From positions 124,001 through 188,000 of the forward strand of contig NZ_CBVI010000016.1 in the NCBI RefSeq assembly GCF_000513195.1: a stretch of DNA of 64,000 bases. Direction: 5' to 3'. Positions 19,601 to 27,942 of the stretch are shown here, piece after piece (position 1 is the stretch's first letter; each line of letters starts with the position of its first letter). This stretch comes from Bacteroides timonensis (GTDB lineage: Bacteria > Bacteroidota > Bacteroidia > Bacteroidales > Bacteroidaceae). The notes beneath the pieces are model-generated. The model ran no database searches. It was not told where the DNA came from and was given only the letters and a program-made list of their open reading frames with translations. Made by a program: the position numbers and the translations under genes.

Positions 19601-20686
19601 ATGACAACAAATAAGGATAATTTCTGTGTTATCATGGGTGGAGGTATCGGCAGCCGCTTCTGGCCGTTTAGTCGAAAAACACTCCCTAAACAGTTTCTGG
19701 ACTTCTTTGGCACAGGCAGGTCATTACTGCAACAAACCTTCGACCGCTTCAATAAAGTTATTCCCACAGAGAACATACTTATCGTTACAAACGATTTATA
19801 CGCAGATCTTGTAAAGGAGCAACTGCCTGAATTGAATCCCGAACAAATTTTGCTGGAGCCTACACGCAGAAATACTGCTCCGTGTATCGCATGGGCAGCT
19901 TATCACATTCGCGCATTAAACCCGAATGCCAATATCGTGGTAGCTCCATCCGATCATTTGATTCTGAAGGAAGGAGAGTTCCTTGATGCCATCGAAAAAG
20001 GCTTGACGTTCGTATCTCAATCAGAAAAGTTGCTGACTCTCGGTATCAAACCGAACCGTCCCGAAACAGGTTATGGTTACATTCAGATAGCCGAACAAGC
20101 AGGAGACAATTTTTACAAGGTGAAAACCTTTACCGAAAAACCTGAACTGGAGTTAGCCAAAGTTTTCGTAGAAAGCGGAGAATTTTATTGGAACTCCGGC
20201 CTCTTCATGTGGAATGTAAACTCTGTCATCAAGGCCGTGGAAGCACTACTTCCCGAACTGGCAAGCAAATTGATTCCTGGTAAAGATGTATACGGTACTC
20301 CTGCCGAAAAAGCATTCATCGACGAAAATTTCCCTGCATGCCCCAATGTATCCGTCGACTTCGGCATCATGGAGAAAGCAGACAATGTATATGTTTCATT
20401 AGGAGATTTCGGCTGGTCCGATTTAGGCACATGGGGTTCATTGTATGACTTGTCCCCAAAGGACAAAGAAGGAAATGTAACCTTGAAGTGTGAGTCTCTA
20501 ATGTACAACAGTAAAGACAACATCGTGGTGCTCCCACAAAACAAACTCGCCGTTATTGATGGACTGGAAGGCTATCTCATCGCTGAATCGGACAATGTAT
20601 TGCTGATTTGCAAGAAGGATGAAGAACATTCTATCCGTAAATATGTAAACGACGCACAGATAAAATTAGGGGAAGATTACATCTAA
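19601..20686 (+). CDS. manC: Mannose-1-phosphate guanylyltransferase
   Basis: 361 residues. It makes GDP-mannose from mannose-1-phosphate and GTP, feeding capsule, O-glycan and GDP-fucose synthesis. The nucleotidyltransferase signature GGGIGSRFWPFSR (about 11-23) is followed by KQFLDFFG, then LEPTRRNTAPCIAWAAYH and the sugar-binding FTEKPELE/WNSGLFMW blocks. This is the single-domain form without the phosphomannose-isomerase half of the long ManC enzymes. It stands alone, convergent with the HIT gene, and a strong hairpin separates them. Confidence 0.93.
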   Translation: MTTNKDNFCVIMGGGIGSRFWPFSRKTLPKQFLDFFGTGRSLLQQTFDRFNKVIPTENILIVTNDLYADLVKEQLPELNPEQILLEPTRRNTAPCIAWAAYHIRALNPNANIVVAPSDHLILKEGEFLDAIEKGLTFVSQSEKLLTLGIKPNRPETGYGYIQIAEQAGDNFYKVKTFTEKPELELAKVFVESGEFYWNSGLFMWNVNSVIKAVEALLPELASKLIPGKDVYGTPAEKAFIDENFPACPNVSVDFGIMEKADNVYVSLGDFGWSDLGTWGSLYDLSPKDKEGNVTLKCESLMYNSKDNIVVLPQNKLAVIDGLEGYLIAESDNVLLICKKDEEHSIRKYVNDAQIKLGEDYI

Positions 20687-20733
20687 TCGGATATCGGAAT
20701 TTGAAAGCATAGACTTTCAAACCAGAATAAAGG

Positions 20734-20766
20734 GAACGGGGGCTGAAATGGATTCGGCCCCCGTTC
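20734..20766. terminator. Bidirectional terminator between manC and the HIT gene
   Basis: 10-bp perfect GC-rich stem (20734-20743 with 20757-20766, GAACGGGGGC) and 13-nt loop, followed by TTATTATAAAA on the plus strand. It lies between convergent genes. Confidence 0.85.
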
Positions 20767-20793
20767 TTATTATAAAAGGAAGGAGTTTTATTT

Positions 20794-21186
20794 TTAGAAT
20801 GCAGCACGAATCGCTTCGGCAACTGCTTTAAATTCTTCATCAGAAAGTTTCAGCTTTGGATTAGAGAACAGCATGTCCGACTCTTTCTGCATAGGAATAA
20901 GATGAATGTGCGCATGAGGTACTTCCAGACCAATCACTGCTTCACCTACTTTCTTGCAAGGAAAAGCCTTCTCAATGGCACGAGCCACCTTCTTGGCGAA
21001 AACATGCATTGCTGCCAGATCTTCATCATCCAGATCAAAGATATAATCCACTTCCTGCTTGGGAACGACGAGCGTGTGCCCTTTCACCAGCGGATTGATG
21101 TCCAGAAATGCAAAGAACTTATCATCCTCCGCCACCTTATAGCTTGGTATTTCACCTGCGATAATTCTACTGAATATTGTTGCCAT
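20794..21186 (-). CDS. HIT-family nucleotide-binding protein
   Basis: 130 residues from the ATG at 21186 (MATIFSRIIAGEIP). It has the histidine triad HAHIHLIPM near the C-terminus and the conserved IIAGEIPSYKV, FLDINPLVKGHTLVVPK blocks. This places it in the Hint/HinT-like branch, which hydrolyses nucleoside phosphoramidates or acyl-adenylates. It follows greA by 53 bp on the same strand and is probably co-transcribed with it. Confidence 0.93.
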   Translation of the reverse strand: MATIFSRIIAGEIPSYKVAEDDKFFAFLDINPLVKGHTLVVPKQEVDYIFDLDDEDLAAMHVFAKKVARAIEKAFPCKKVGEAVIGLEVPHAHIHLIPMQKESDMLFSNPKLKLSDEEFKAVAEAIRAAF

Positions 21187-21239
21187 AACTTTTATGATAT
21201 ATAAATTAAGGCAAGCCCGCATGCGGACCTGCCTTTACC

Positions 21240-21704
21240 TTAAAATGAAATGTTCACTACTTCAAGATTAACCATGCCCTGCGGCACTTTGATTTCAGCT
21301 ACATCCCCCACTTTCTTACCAAGTAAACCTTGTGCAATGGGAGTGTTAACAGAAATCTTTCCTTCTTTCAGATTAGCTTCGCTTTCCGAAACAATGGTAT
21401 AAATCATCTTCATGCCATTCTTTATGTTCTTCAGTTCCACCTTGTTCAAAATCTGCACGGAATCCGTTTTCAGCTTGGACTCATCAATAATCTTGGCATC
21501 TGCTATAATCGTCTTCAATTTATTGATTTTCATCTCAAGCATGCCCTGCGCCTCTTTGGCGGCATCATACTCTGCATTCTCCGACAGGTCACCTTTGTCA
21601 CGTGCTTCGGCAATAGCAGCCGAAATCTTAGGACGTTCTACCGTCTCCAATTCTTTCAGTTCGGCCATCAATTTCTTGTAGCCTTCTTCTGACATATAAG
21701 CCAT
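21240..21704 (-). CDS. greA: Transcription elongation factor GreA
   Basis: 154 residues, normal length. N-terminal coiled coil with the acidic tip DKGDLSENAEYDAAKEAQ (about 36-53) that reaches into the RNA polymerase secondary channel to rescue backtracked complexes. The C-terminal FKBP-like domain has PIAQGLLGKKVGDVAEI. The Shine-Dalgarno-like AGGAGGAAAA immediately upstream is unusually strong for Bacteroides. Confidence 0.96.
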   Translation of the reverse strand: MAYMSEEGYKKLMAELKELETVERPKISAAIAEARDKGDLSENAEYDAAKEAQGMLEMKINKLKTIIADAKIIDESKLKTDSVQILNKVELKNIKNGMKMIYTIVSESEANLKEGKISVNTPIAQGLLGKKVGDVAEIKVPQGMVNLEVVNISF

Positions 21705-21743
21705 ACTTTTTTCCTCCTTTTTAGTTTCTAAATGGTATTATAT

Positions 21744-21780
21744 AACAAAAAAGAATTCCAACATGGTCAGCATGCTGGAA
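21744..21780 (-). terminator. Terminator of the thioredoxin-fold lipoprotein gene
   Basis: Arms 21756-21765 and 21771-21780 (TTCCAGCATG with CATGTTGGAA) are followed on the minus strand by TTCTTTTTTG. It lies downstream of the gene ending at 21889 and upstream of greA. Confidence 0.75.
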
Positions 21781-21888
21781 CCCTCTTCCGATTTTTCTTT
21801 TGCAAAGATAGCCTTTTAATTAATGCGTGTCAAGCAAAAATTGCTGCTATGTAACATATTTAAATAAAAACTTCTAATTTATAACAAG

Positions 21889-23040
21889 TTACAACAGTGC
21901 TTTCACCGCAGCGTCCAGGTCTTTTATAGTCTCTCCACGAGCGCTCAACTCACTTTTCCGGTTAATCAGGAACAGAGAAGGAACCTCCTTAACGTTGTAC
22001 ATAGCGGCCACATTTGAGTAAATTCCATTTGCATCTCTTACAGAAATCCAAGGCAGATTATCAGCCGTTGTTTTCCAGAAATGCTCGTCAGCATCCAGTG
22101 AAACCTGATAGATCACCAGTCCTTGATCTTTATATTTAGTATAAAGGTCATTCAGCAAGAAGTTATGTGGAGCAGAAGCTGCACTTTGGTAAATAGTAAA
22201 GTCCAACAAGACTACTTTACCCTTCAGATCGCTCAACTTATGGGTATTCCCCTTCATATCACGAAGGCTGATATCGATGATACCGGTTTCGGAAATAACT
22301 TCTTCCGGCAACTCCAGAACTTTCTGTTGCGGTGTACGGGTATTCTTCATTCCCTTAATCACAATATTATAGAGATTCTTGGAGCGATCTGCATGTGGAT
22401 AATAATTATTCAGACTGGTGGCAACGGCTGCAAAGCACTTAATATCATCCTTGCTATTCAAAGGATCGAAGATAAGGTAATTATTCAGTTTCTGGAACAG
22501 AGCAAAATAAGCGGCAGCCGTATTGGGAGCTGCAAAAATATATTTAGTTTTCACCTCATCCTTATAATCTTTCATCAAGGTAGCCAGTTTTTCTTCAAAA
22601 ACATCGGCGCCTATCTGATGAGCCTGCATCTTCTTCACTAACTCATTCACCTCATTCTGCAACTGCACTTGCTTCAACGTCAATTCCTTTATCTTGGTGC
22701 TGTTTGCCGAACCTTCTACCGTATAAGCCGTAGCAAAATCAGTATACGGCGCTTTCAGTCCGATAGTTTCCGTAGAATCCACAGAGAAATTGATAACCTT
22801 GTCGTCCACACGAAGGCGGTAGAACTCCGGAGATACCGGACGTGTTTGTTTGAAACTGAAAGAACCGTCACCCTTCAACTTTACAGAATCCAAGGGCACG
22901 ATGCCCTCCAAAGCAGCAGCTTCCAGGTACAGCATTTTACCATCGGCACCTGAAACTTCACCTTCAACTTTGAATTTCGGTTCAGAATTACATGCACTTA
23001 AAGCCAAAGCGGCAAGTGCAACAAAACAGATCTTTTTCAT
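21889..23040 (-). CDS. DUF4369/TlpA-like thioredoxin-fold lipoprotein without a CXXC motif
   Basis: 383 residues from the ATG at 23040. The lipobox is LALSAC, then a DUF4369 domain (about 22-120, FKVEGEVSGADGKMLYLE), a helical linker, and a C-terminal AhpC/TSA-thioredoxin fold (LSDLKGKVVLLDF ... YNVKEVPSLFLINRKSEL). Family members act as periplasmic thiol-disulfide reductants through WCxPC. Here that site reads FTIYQSAASAPH with no cysteine at all, while the cis-Pro (VPS) is kept. I infer a redox-inactive, perhaps chaperone-like or binding role. It has its own -7 box at 23075-23082. Confidence 0.9.
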   Translation of the reverse strand: MKKICFVALAALALSACNSEPKFKVEGEVSGADGKMLYLEAAALEGIVPLDSVKLKGDGSFSFKQTRPVSPEFYRLRVDDKVINFSVDSTETIGLKAPYTDFATAYTVEGSANSTKIKELTLKQVQLQNEVNELVKKMQAHQIGADVFEEKLATLMKDYKDEVKTKYIFAAPNTAAAYFALFQKLNNYLIFDPLNSKDDIKCFAAVATSLNNYYPHADRSKNLYNIVIKGMKNTRTPQQKVLELPEEVISETGIIDISLRDMKGNTHKLSDLKGKVVLLDFTIYQSAASAPHNFLLNDLYTKYKDQGLVIYQVSLDADEHFWKTTADNLPWISVRDANGIYSNVAAMYNVKEVPSLFLINRKSELSARGETIKDLDAAVKALL

Positions 23041-23074
23041 ATTTAGCTTCTTAATTTCTATTAGAAAGAACGTG

Positions 23075-23082
23075 CAAATATA
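23075..23082 (-). promoter_or_regulatory. -7 box (TATATTTG) of the thioredoxin-fold lipoprotein
   Basis: A perfect TAnnTTTG 34 bp upstream of the ATG at 23040, which supports that start over the longer frame beginning at 23103. Confidence 0.65.
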
Positions 23083-23198
23083 GTTCTTTTCAAGTTTAGT
23101 CAAAGCATTTTCATTGCTTCTTCCACATGGAAACCTAAAAAAATAGTCAATTATAAACTTTTTTATCTCATTCCCACCTGATTACATGAATTAATATG

Positions 23199-23206
23199 TA
23201 TCTTTG
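23199..23206 (+). promoter_or_regulatory. -7 box (TATCTTTG) of pnp
   Basis: A perfect TAnnTTTG 38 bp upstream of the ATG at 23245. It argues for the start at 23245, since a start at 23215 would leave almost no leader. Confidence 0.65.
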
Positions 23207-23244
23207 CACGAATTTTGAAAGAAAATATAGATAAAACATTTTTT

Positions 23245-25389
23245 ATGATTAACCCAATTGTTAAGACGATCGAGCTCCCTGATGGCAGAACCATCACACT
23301 CGAAACGGGAAAGCTGGCAAAACAGGCAGACGGTTCTGTAATGCTTCGTATGGGTAACACCATGCTTCTTGCTACTGTTTGTGCCGCTAAGGACGCAGTT
23401 CCCGGAACAGATTTCATGCCGTTACAGGTAGAGTACAAAGAAAAATTCTCCGCATCTGGACGTTTTCCCGGCGGTTTCACCAAGCGTGAAGGACGCGCTT
23501 CGGATTATGAAATCCTGACCTGCCGCCTTGTTGACCGTGCTCTCCGCCCCTTATTCCCCGATAATTATCACGCAGAGGTATATGTAAACATCATCCTCTA
23601 TTCCGCCGACGGTATTGATATACCGGACGCACTGGCAGGGCTTGCCGCTTCTGCCGCCCTCGCAGTTTCAGATATTCCTTTCAACGGACCTATTTCCGAA
23701 GTACGCGTAGCACGCATCGACGGACAGTTCGTTATCAACCCTACTTTCGATCAACTGGAAAAAGCCGACATGGACCTCATGGTGGGTGCTACTTACGAAA
23801 ACATCATGATGGTAGAAGGTGAAATGAGTGAAGTTTCCGAACTTGACTTGCTGAACGCCATGAAAGCAGCCCACGAAGCAATCAAAGTGCAATGCCAGGC
23901 TCAGAAAGAACTGGCAGAGGCTGTTGGTTCTACCGTAAAACGCGAATATTGCCACGAAGTAAACGATGAAGAACTGCGTAAAGCCGTTCACGAAGCTTGC
24001 TACGCAAAGGCTTATGCCATCGCCGCTTCCGGCAACAAAAATAAACATGAACGCATGGACGCTTTCGATGCTATTCGCGAAGAGTTCAAAGCACAGTTCA
24101 GCGAAGAAGAGCTGGCAGAAAAAGCAGCACTGATCGACCGCTACTACCACGATGTAGAAAAAGAGGCTATGCGCCGCAGCATTCTGGACGAAGGTAAACG
24201 CCTTGACGGACGTAAGACTGACGAGATCCGTCCTATCTGGAGTGAAATCAACTACCTGCCCGGACCTCATGGCTCTGCTATCTTCACTCGCGGTGAAACT
24301 CAATCCTTGTCTACCGTTACCCTCGGTACAAAACTGGATGAGAAGATTATCGACAACGTACTGGAACATGGCAAAGAACGTTTCCTGTTGCACTATAACT
24401 TCCCTCCGTTCTCTACCGGAGAAGCCAAGGCACAACGTGGCGTAGGCCGTCGTGAAGTCGGTCACGGACATTTAGCTTGGCGTGCACTGAAAGGACAAAT
24501 TCCTGCTGACTACCCGTATGTAGTGCGCGTAGTATCCGATATTCTTGAATCTAACGGTTCTTCTTCTATGGCTACCGTATGTGCCGGAACACTGGCATTG
24601 ATGGATGCAGGTGTGAAGATCAAACAACCGGTATCAGGTATCGCTATGGGATTGATCAAGAATCCGGGCGAAGACAAATATGCTGTATTGTCCGACATCC
24701 TTGGTGATGAAGACCACTTGGGCGACATGGACTTCAAAGTGACAGGAACCAAGAATGGTATCACCGCTACTCAGATGGATATCAAGGTAGACGGTCTGTC
24801 ATTCGAAATCCTGGAACGCGCTTTGAACCAGGCTAAAGAAGGACGTATGCACATCCTTGGTAAGATTCTGGAAACTATCCAAGAACCACGCGAAGAACTG
24901 AAACCTCATGCTCCGCGCATCGAAACGATGACTATACCTAAAGAGTTTATCGGTGCAGTAATCGGCCCTGGTGGTAAGATCATCCAAGGTATGCAGGAAG
25001 AGACCGGTGCTACAATCACTATCGAAGAAGTAGACAACATCGGAAGAATAGAAATCTCCGGAACTAACAAGAAGAGCATTGATGACGCTATGCGTCTTAT
25101 CAAGGGCATCGTTGCCGTACCGGAAGTTGGCGAAGTATACAAAGGTAAAGTACGTTCTGTAATGCCTTATGGTGCTTTTGTTGAGTTCCTGCCGGGTAAA
25201 GACGGTTTGTTGCACATCTCTGAAATCGACTGGAAACGTCTGGAAACAGTAGAAGAGGCCGGTATCAAGGAAGGTGATGAAATCGAAGTGAAACTGCTTG
25301 ATATTGATCCGAAGACCGGTAAATTCAAACTTTCCCGCAAAGTATTGCTTCCGAGACCGGAAAGACAAGAAAGACCTGAAAAGAAATAA
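23245..25389 (+). CDS. pnp: Polyribonucleotide nucleotidyltransferase (PNPase)
   Basis: 714 residues from the ATG at 23245 ([14 protein letters not shown]). Two RNase PH domains (about 10-140 and 310-540, the second with [14 protein letters not shown] and [20 protein letters not shown]) flank an all-alpha linker. They are followed by a KH domain ([23 protein letters not shown]) and an S1 domain ([20 protein letters not shown]). It degrades mRNA 3' to 5' by phosphorolysis. Monocistronic, with a terminator right after the stop. Codon use is strongly biased, as for a highly expressed gene. Confidence 0.98.
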   Translation: MINPIVKTIELPDGRTITLETGKLAKQADGSVMLRMGNTMLLATVCAAKDAVPGTDFMPLQVEYKEKFSASGRFPGGFTKREGRASDYEILTCRLVDRALRPLFPDNYHAEVYVNIILYSADGIDIPDALAGLAASAALAVSDIPFNGPISEVRVARIDGQFVINPTFDQLEKADMDLMVGATYENIMMVEGEMSEVSELDLLNAMKAAHEAIKVQCQAQKELAEAVGSTVKREYCHEVNDEELRKAVHEACYAKAYAIAASGNKNKHERMDAFDAIREEFKAQFSEEELAEKAALIDRYYHDVEKEAMRRSILDEGKRLDGRKTDEIRPIWSEINYLPGPHGSAIFTRGETQSLSTVTLGTKLDEKIIDNVLEHGKERFLLHYNFPPFSTGEAKAQRGVGRREVGHGHLAWRALKGQIPADYPYVVRVVSDILESNGSSSMATVCAGTLALMDAGVKIKQPVSGIAMGLIKNPGEDKYAVLSDILGDEDHLGDMDFKVTGTKNGITATQMDIKVDGLSFEILERALNQAKEGRMHILGKILETIQEPREELKPHAPRIETMTIPKEFIGAVIGPGGKIIQGMQEETGATITIEEVDNIGRIEISGTNKKSIDDAMRLIKGIVAVPEVGEVYKGKVRSVMPYGAFVEFLPGKDGLLHISEIDWKRLETVEEAGIKEGDEIEVKLLDIDPKTGKFKLSRKVLLPRPERQERPEKK

Positions 25390-25413
25390 GAAACACCTTA
25401 TTCTTCAGTATAT

Positions 25414-25447
25414 AAAGCCCGACGGAAACCCGCCGGGCTTTCTTTTT
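25414..25447 (+). terminator. Terminator of pnp
   Basis: A stem of AAAGCCCG with CGGGCTTT, extended by CGG/CCG across one A-C mismatch (25414-25441), followed by CTTTTT. Confidence 0.9.
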
Positions 25448-25484
25448 GTAAAAAAGGAAGCGAAAAACCAGAAAAACCTTTTCA

Positions 25485-25492
25485 TACTTTTG
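25485..25492 (+). promoter_or_regulatory. -7 box (TACTTTTG) of the ECF sigma gene
   Basis: A perfect TAnnTTTG between the pnp terminator and the sigma gene, 66 bp before the ATG at 25558. It shows the sigma gene is expressed from a housekeeping-type promoter. Confidence 0.55.
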
Positions 25493-25557
25493 CGTATTCC
25501 AAAAAGATTATGTTACTTTACCCTATAAACCTTAAATAAGAGAGATTATATTTAAAA

Positions 25558-26118
25558 ATGCCTGTTACCGGTAACCTATATACTATGGATTTATTTTCTC
25601 GTTTCTTTCGGGAGAATCAGGAAAAGTTTCTTGCCTTCGCCTATTCCTACATCAGAAGCTGGGCAGAAGCAGAAGATATTCTTATGGAATCCATGATTTC
25701 TCTGTGGGAATGCCGCGACCGCTGGGAAGAAGATAAAGGTCTGCACGCATTGCTCCTTACCATTATCAAGAATAAGGCACTCAATTACCTGGAACACGAA
25801 CAAACCCGCCTGCGTATTGAGGAAGATTTGAATTCGCACCGTCAGCGCGAGTTAGATTTGCGTATTGCCACATTGAAAGATTGTGAGCCCGACAAGATTT
25901 TCAGTACGGAGATACAGCATATCGTAAACAAAGCCTTGGAAAAGATGCCACCACAAAGTCGCGAAATCTTCATGCTCAGCCGTTACAGTAACCTGCCAAA
26001 CAAAAAAATAGCCGAACAACTGAATATCTCTCTCAAAACAGTAGAATTCCATATCACCAAAGCCCTACGTATTCTGCGTGTGGAACTGAAAGATTATCTT
26101 GCCTCTATCCTACTTTAG
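25558..26118 (+). CDS. ECF-family RNA polymerase sigma factor
   Basis: 186 residues (an internal ATG at 25585, MDLFSRFFREN, is a plausible alternative start). Region 2 (FLAFAYSYIRSWAEAEDILMESMISLWE) and region 4 with its helix-turn-helix (LPNKKIAEQLNISLKTVEFHITKAL) are both clear; there is no C-terminal extension. It belongs to the Bacteroidetes ECF group paired with FecR-type anti-sigma factors. The FecR gene (26820), SusC with STN domain (27943) and SusD (31375) follow on the same strand, so its likely target is that SusCD promoter. Confidence 0.94.
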   Translation: MPVTGNLYTMDLFSRFFRENQEKFLAFAYSYIRSWAEAEDILMESMISLWECRDRWEEDKGLHALLLTIIKNKALNYLEHEQTRLRIEEDLNSHRQRELDLRIATLKDCEPDKIFSTEIQHIVNKALEKMPPQSREIFMLSRYSNLPNKKIAEQLNISLKTVEFHITKALRILRVELKDYLASILL

Positions 26119-26198
26119 TAAAACTCTCCTGCTTTTCTTTGATAATATAAATAAAAGATATATGTTTGCAAAATCAGTAATATTGCTGGCTATTAAAC

Positions 26199-26396
26199 AT
26201 GGTAGTTATGAGATATATTGTAATAATATACTACGTGCTTATCGAGGGAGAACAAGTTTTCGAGACCCTGAATGTCAACAAGAATATTGAAGCAAACTCT
26301 CCGGAGGAAGCCATAGGCATTGCTTACAATCTATTTAAAGCCGAAGCTCCGGATGAATGTTACATTGTATCCATAATTCCCAATCCGGCAAGTTAA
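26199..26396 (+). CDS. Small hypothetical protein, 65 residues
   Basis: An ORF with ATG at 26199 (or 26208). It encodes a hydrophobic beta-like start (MRYIVIIYYVLIEGEQ) followed by a soluble helix with conserved-looking EANSPEEAIGIAYNLFK and IVSIIPNPAS. It lies between the sigma and anti-sigma genes on the same strand. I do not recognise a family. The balanced composition and the complete beta-alpha-beta pattern favour a real gene over a chance ORF. Confidence 0.5.
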   Translation: MVVMRYIVIIYYVLIEGEQVFETLNVNKNIEANSPEEAIGIAYNLFKAEAPDECYIVSIIPNPAS

Positions 26397-26819
26397 TACC
26401 GGCAATTAATTAATTTCCTGTCACATTCCATAAAGCTCTGATGTGCCTCCGGTGCATCACACGGATATTCTATGCGCTTACGTTTGGAGTATCCGAAAAA
26501 CAGAACAAAGCTATCCGCTCCATACCCGGTTCTTATCTTCTTCGTACCCTCCTCGTACCTGCTTCGCTATTTTCATCCTCCTATAGAAGCGAAGAAGGAA
26601 CGAACCGGATACGGCTCAGAAGAGTTCCTGACCAAAATTACACATCTCATTCCGCCTGTTTCCAGAGCATCACTTCCTGACAATTTCTCTGTTTCCAACT
26701 CATTTTGAAGAAAAAACAAAAAAAGTTTCATTTTCCGTTAGGGTAGTTCCAAGTTCACCTGTATTAATTATAGAGGGGCAGAAAAAACGCCCTTATTCAA
26801 CAAACAAATTAAGTACCTT
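26397..26819. other. Gap between the small ORF and the FecR gene
   Basis: About 420 bp without a supported gene. It carries the degenerate 11-bp-period array at 26511-26624, a run of A at about 26710-26722, and no perfect TAnnTTTG box. The FecR gene may be read from the sigma-gene transcript or from an ECF-dependent promoter here. Confidence 0.5.
26511..26624. repeat. Degenerate 11-bp-period array with inverted halves
   Basis: CATACC/CGTACC/CGCTA cores recur at 26521, 26543, 26554 and 26565. After a short spacer, CG dinucleotides in the complementary context recur at 26590, 26601 and 26612. All spacings are 11 bp or a multiple. The two halves are roughly inverted, like the cleaner array at 53431-53560. 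Confidence 0.55.
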
Positions 26820-27755
26820 ATGAACCAAGAACTATTATATAAGTATTTTAAAGGAACCGCCACCATTGAAGAAGAAAAGCGCATCCTTGACTGGGTGGAA
26901 GCCTCGGAAGAAAATCGGGAAGCTTTCTTGAAAGAACGTATGATGTTTGATGTCGCCTTATTCTCCGACAGACAAAGTGCCGGAAAAAAGACATTCCGTC
27001 TGGCTCCGATACTAAAATGGGGAATACGCGTAGCAGCCGTTATCATCGTAGGCGTATGCGGTTATTTCATGACTAATGATTATCTATATAATCAGGCATC
27101 CCTGCCACAAACAGTAACCGTCCCCGCCGGACAACGTGCACAAATCACTCTTGCCGATGGTACGCGAGTATGGCTGAATGCACAATCCACATTGACCTAT
27201 GCTTCCAACTTTGGGCGTGGCGAAAGAAACGTAGAACTGGATGGTGAAGCCTACTTTGAAGTGACAAAAAACAAAGATATCCCCTTCTACGTGCACACAG
27301 AGATGAACAAAGTGAAAGTCGTAGGTACCAGCTTTAATGTTTGTGCTTACACAGGAAGCAAAGAGTTCGGTACCACATTGGTAGAAGGCATAGTAGATAT
27401 TTATCCTGCCAATAGCAATCAAATGATTACCCGCCTGCAAAAAGACGAAGTTTTCTTGAATGAAGACGGGAAATGTAAGAAAACCATTCTCCCCTCTTAC
27501 GAATATCTGCGTTGGAAAGAAGGATTATACTGCTTTGATGACGCCCCTTTCAATGGTATTCTCGGTAGACTGGAAAAATACTATAATGTAAAAATAACCG
27601 TCGCTAATCCTGAATTGTTGAATTATGGGAGTTTTACCGGCAAATTCCGGGAACAAGACGGTATAGAACACATTCTTCGAACAATCTCTAAAGATCATCC
27701 TTTTGAGTTCACGATCAACGAAGAGAAAGACTCAATCACCATCTATAAGAAGTAA
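26820..27755 (+). CDS. FecR-family anti-sigma factor (with DUF4974 domain)
   Basis: 311 residues. A cytoplasmic N-terminal sigma-binding segment (about 1-60, LYKYFKGTATIEEEKRILDWVEASEENREAFL), one TM helix (about 66-85), the periplasmic FecR domain (about 95-195, VPAGQRAQITLADGTRVWLNAQSTLTY) and a C-terminal DUF4974 (about 240-311). It holds the ECF sigma factor inactive until the STN domain of a loaded SusC transporter touches its periplasmic part. It precedes just such a SusC gene. Confidence 0.94.
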   Translation: MNQELLYKYFKGTATIEEEKRILDWVEASEENREAFLKERMMFDVALFSDRQSAGKKTFRLAPILKWGIRVAAVIIVGVCGYFMTNDYLYNQASLPQTVTVPAGQRAQITLADGTRVWLNAQSTLTYASNFGRGERNVELDGEAYFEVTKNKDIPFYVHTEMNKVKVVGTSFNVCAYTGSKEFGTTLVEGIVDIYPANSNQMITRLQKDEVFLNEDGKCKKTILPSYEYLRWKEGLYCFDDAPFNGILGRLEKYYNVKITVANPELLNYGSFTGKFREQDGIEHILRTISKDHPFEFTINEEKDSITIYKK

Positions 27756-27825
27756 TTTGATATCAAAGATAAAACCTTAAAATTTAGTACTAACCTCTTA
27801 AACAGAAAAGCATTATGAAATAAAA

Positions 27826-27898
27826 GAAACAGTCAACCAATTCCCCCCACAAAAAAGATCGGAAAGTACCCCCATACTTTCCGATCCGAAACAGTCAA
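27826..27898 (+). promoter_or_regulatory. Leader hairpin bracketed by 11-bp direct repeats, upstream of SusC
   Basis: GAAACAGTCAA occurs at 27826-27836 and 27888-27898. Between them a perfect 12-bp stem (27857-27868 with 27875-27886, GATCGGAAAGTA) closes a C-rich 6-nt loop. There is no T-run, so it is not a normal terminator. It lies in the 187-bp gap between anti-sigma and transporter genes and may control transporter expression. Confidence 0.45.
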
Positions 27899-27942
27899 AA
27901 ATCGACCTTAATCAATTTATTAACTTAACACATTACAAAGAT

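Noticed and set aside
23668..24471. 267-codon minus-strand ORF inside pnp
   Set aside because: Product is Phe/Val-rich low-complexity translation of the antisense of a conserved gene; no start signals.
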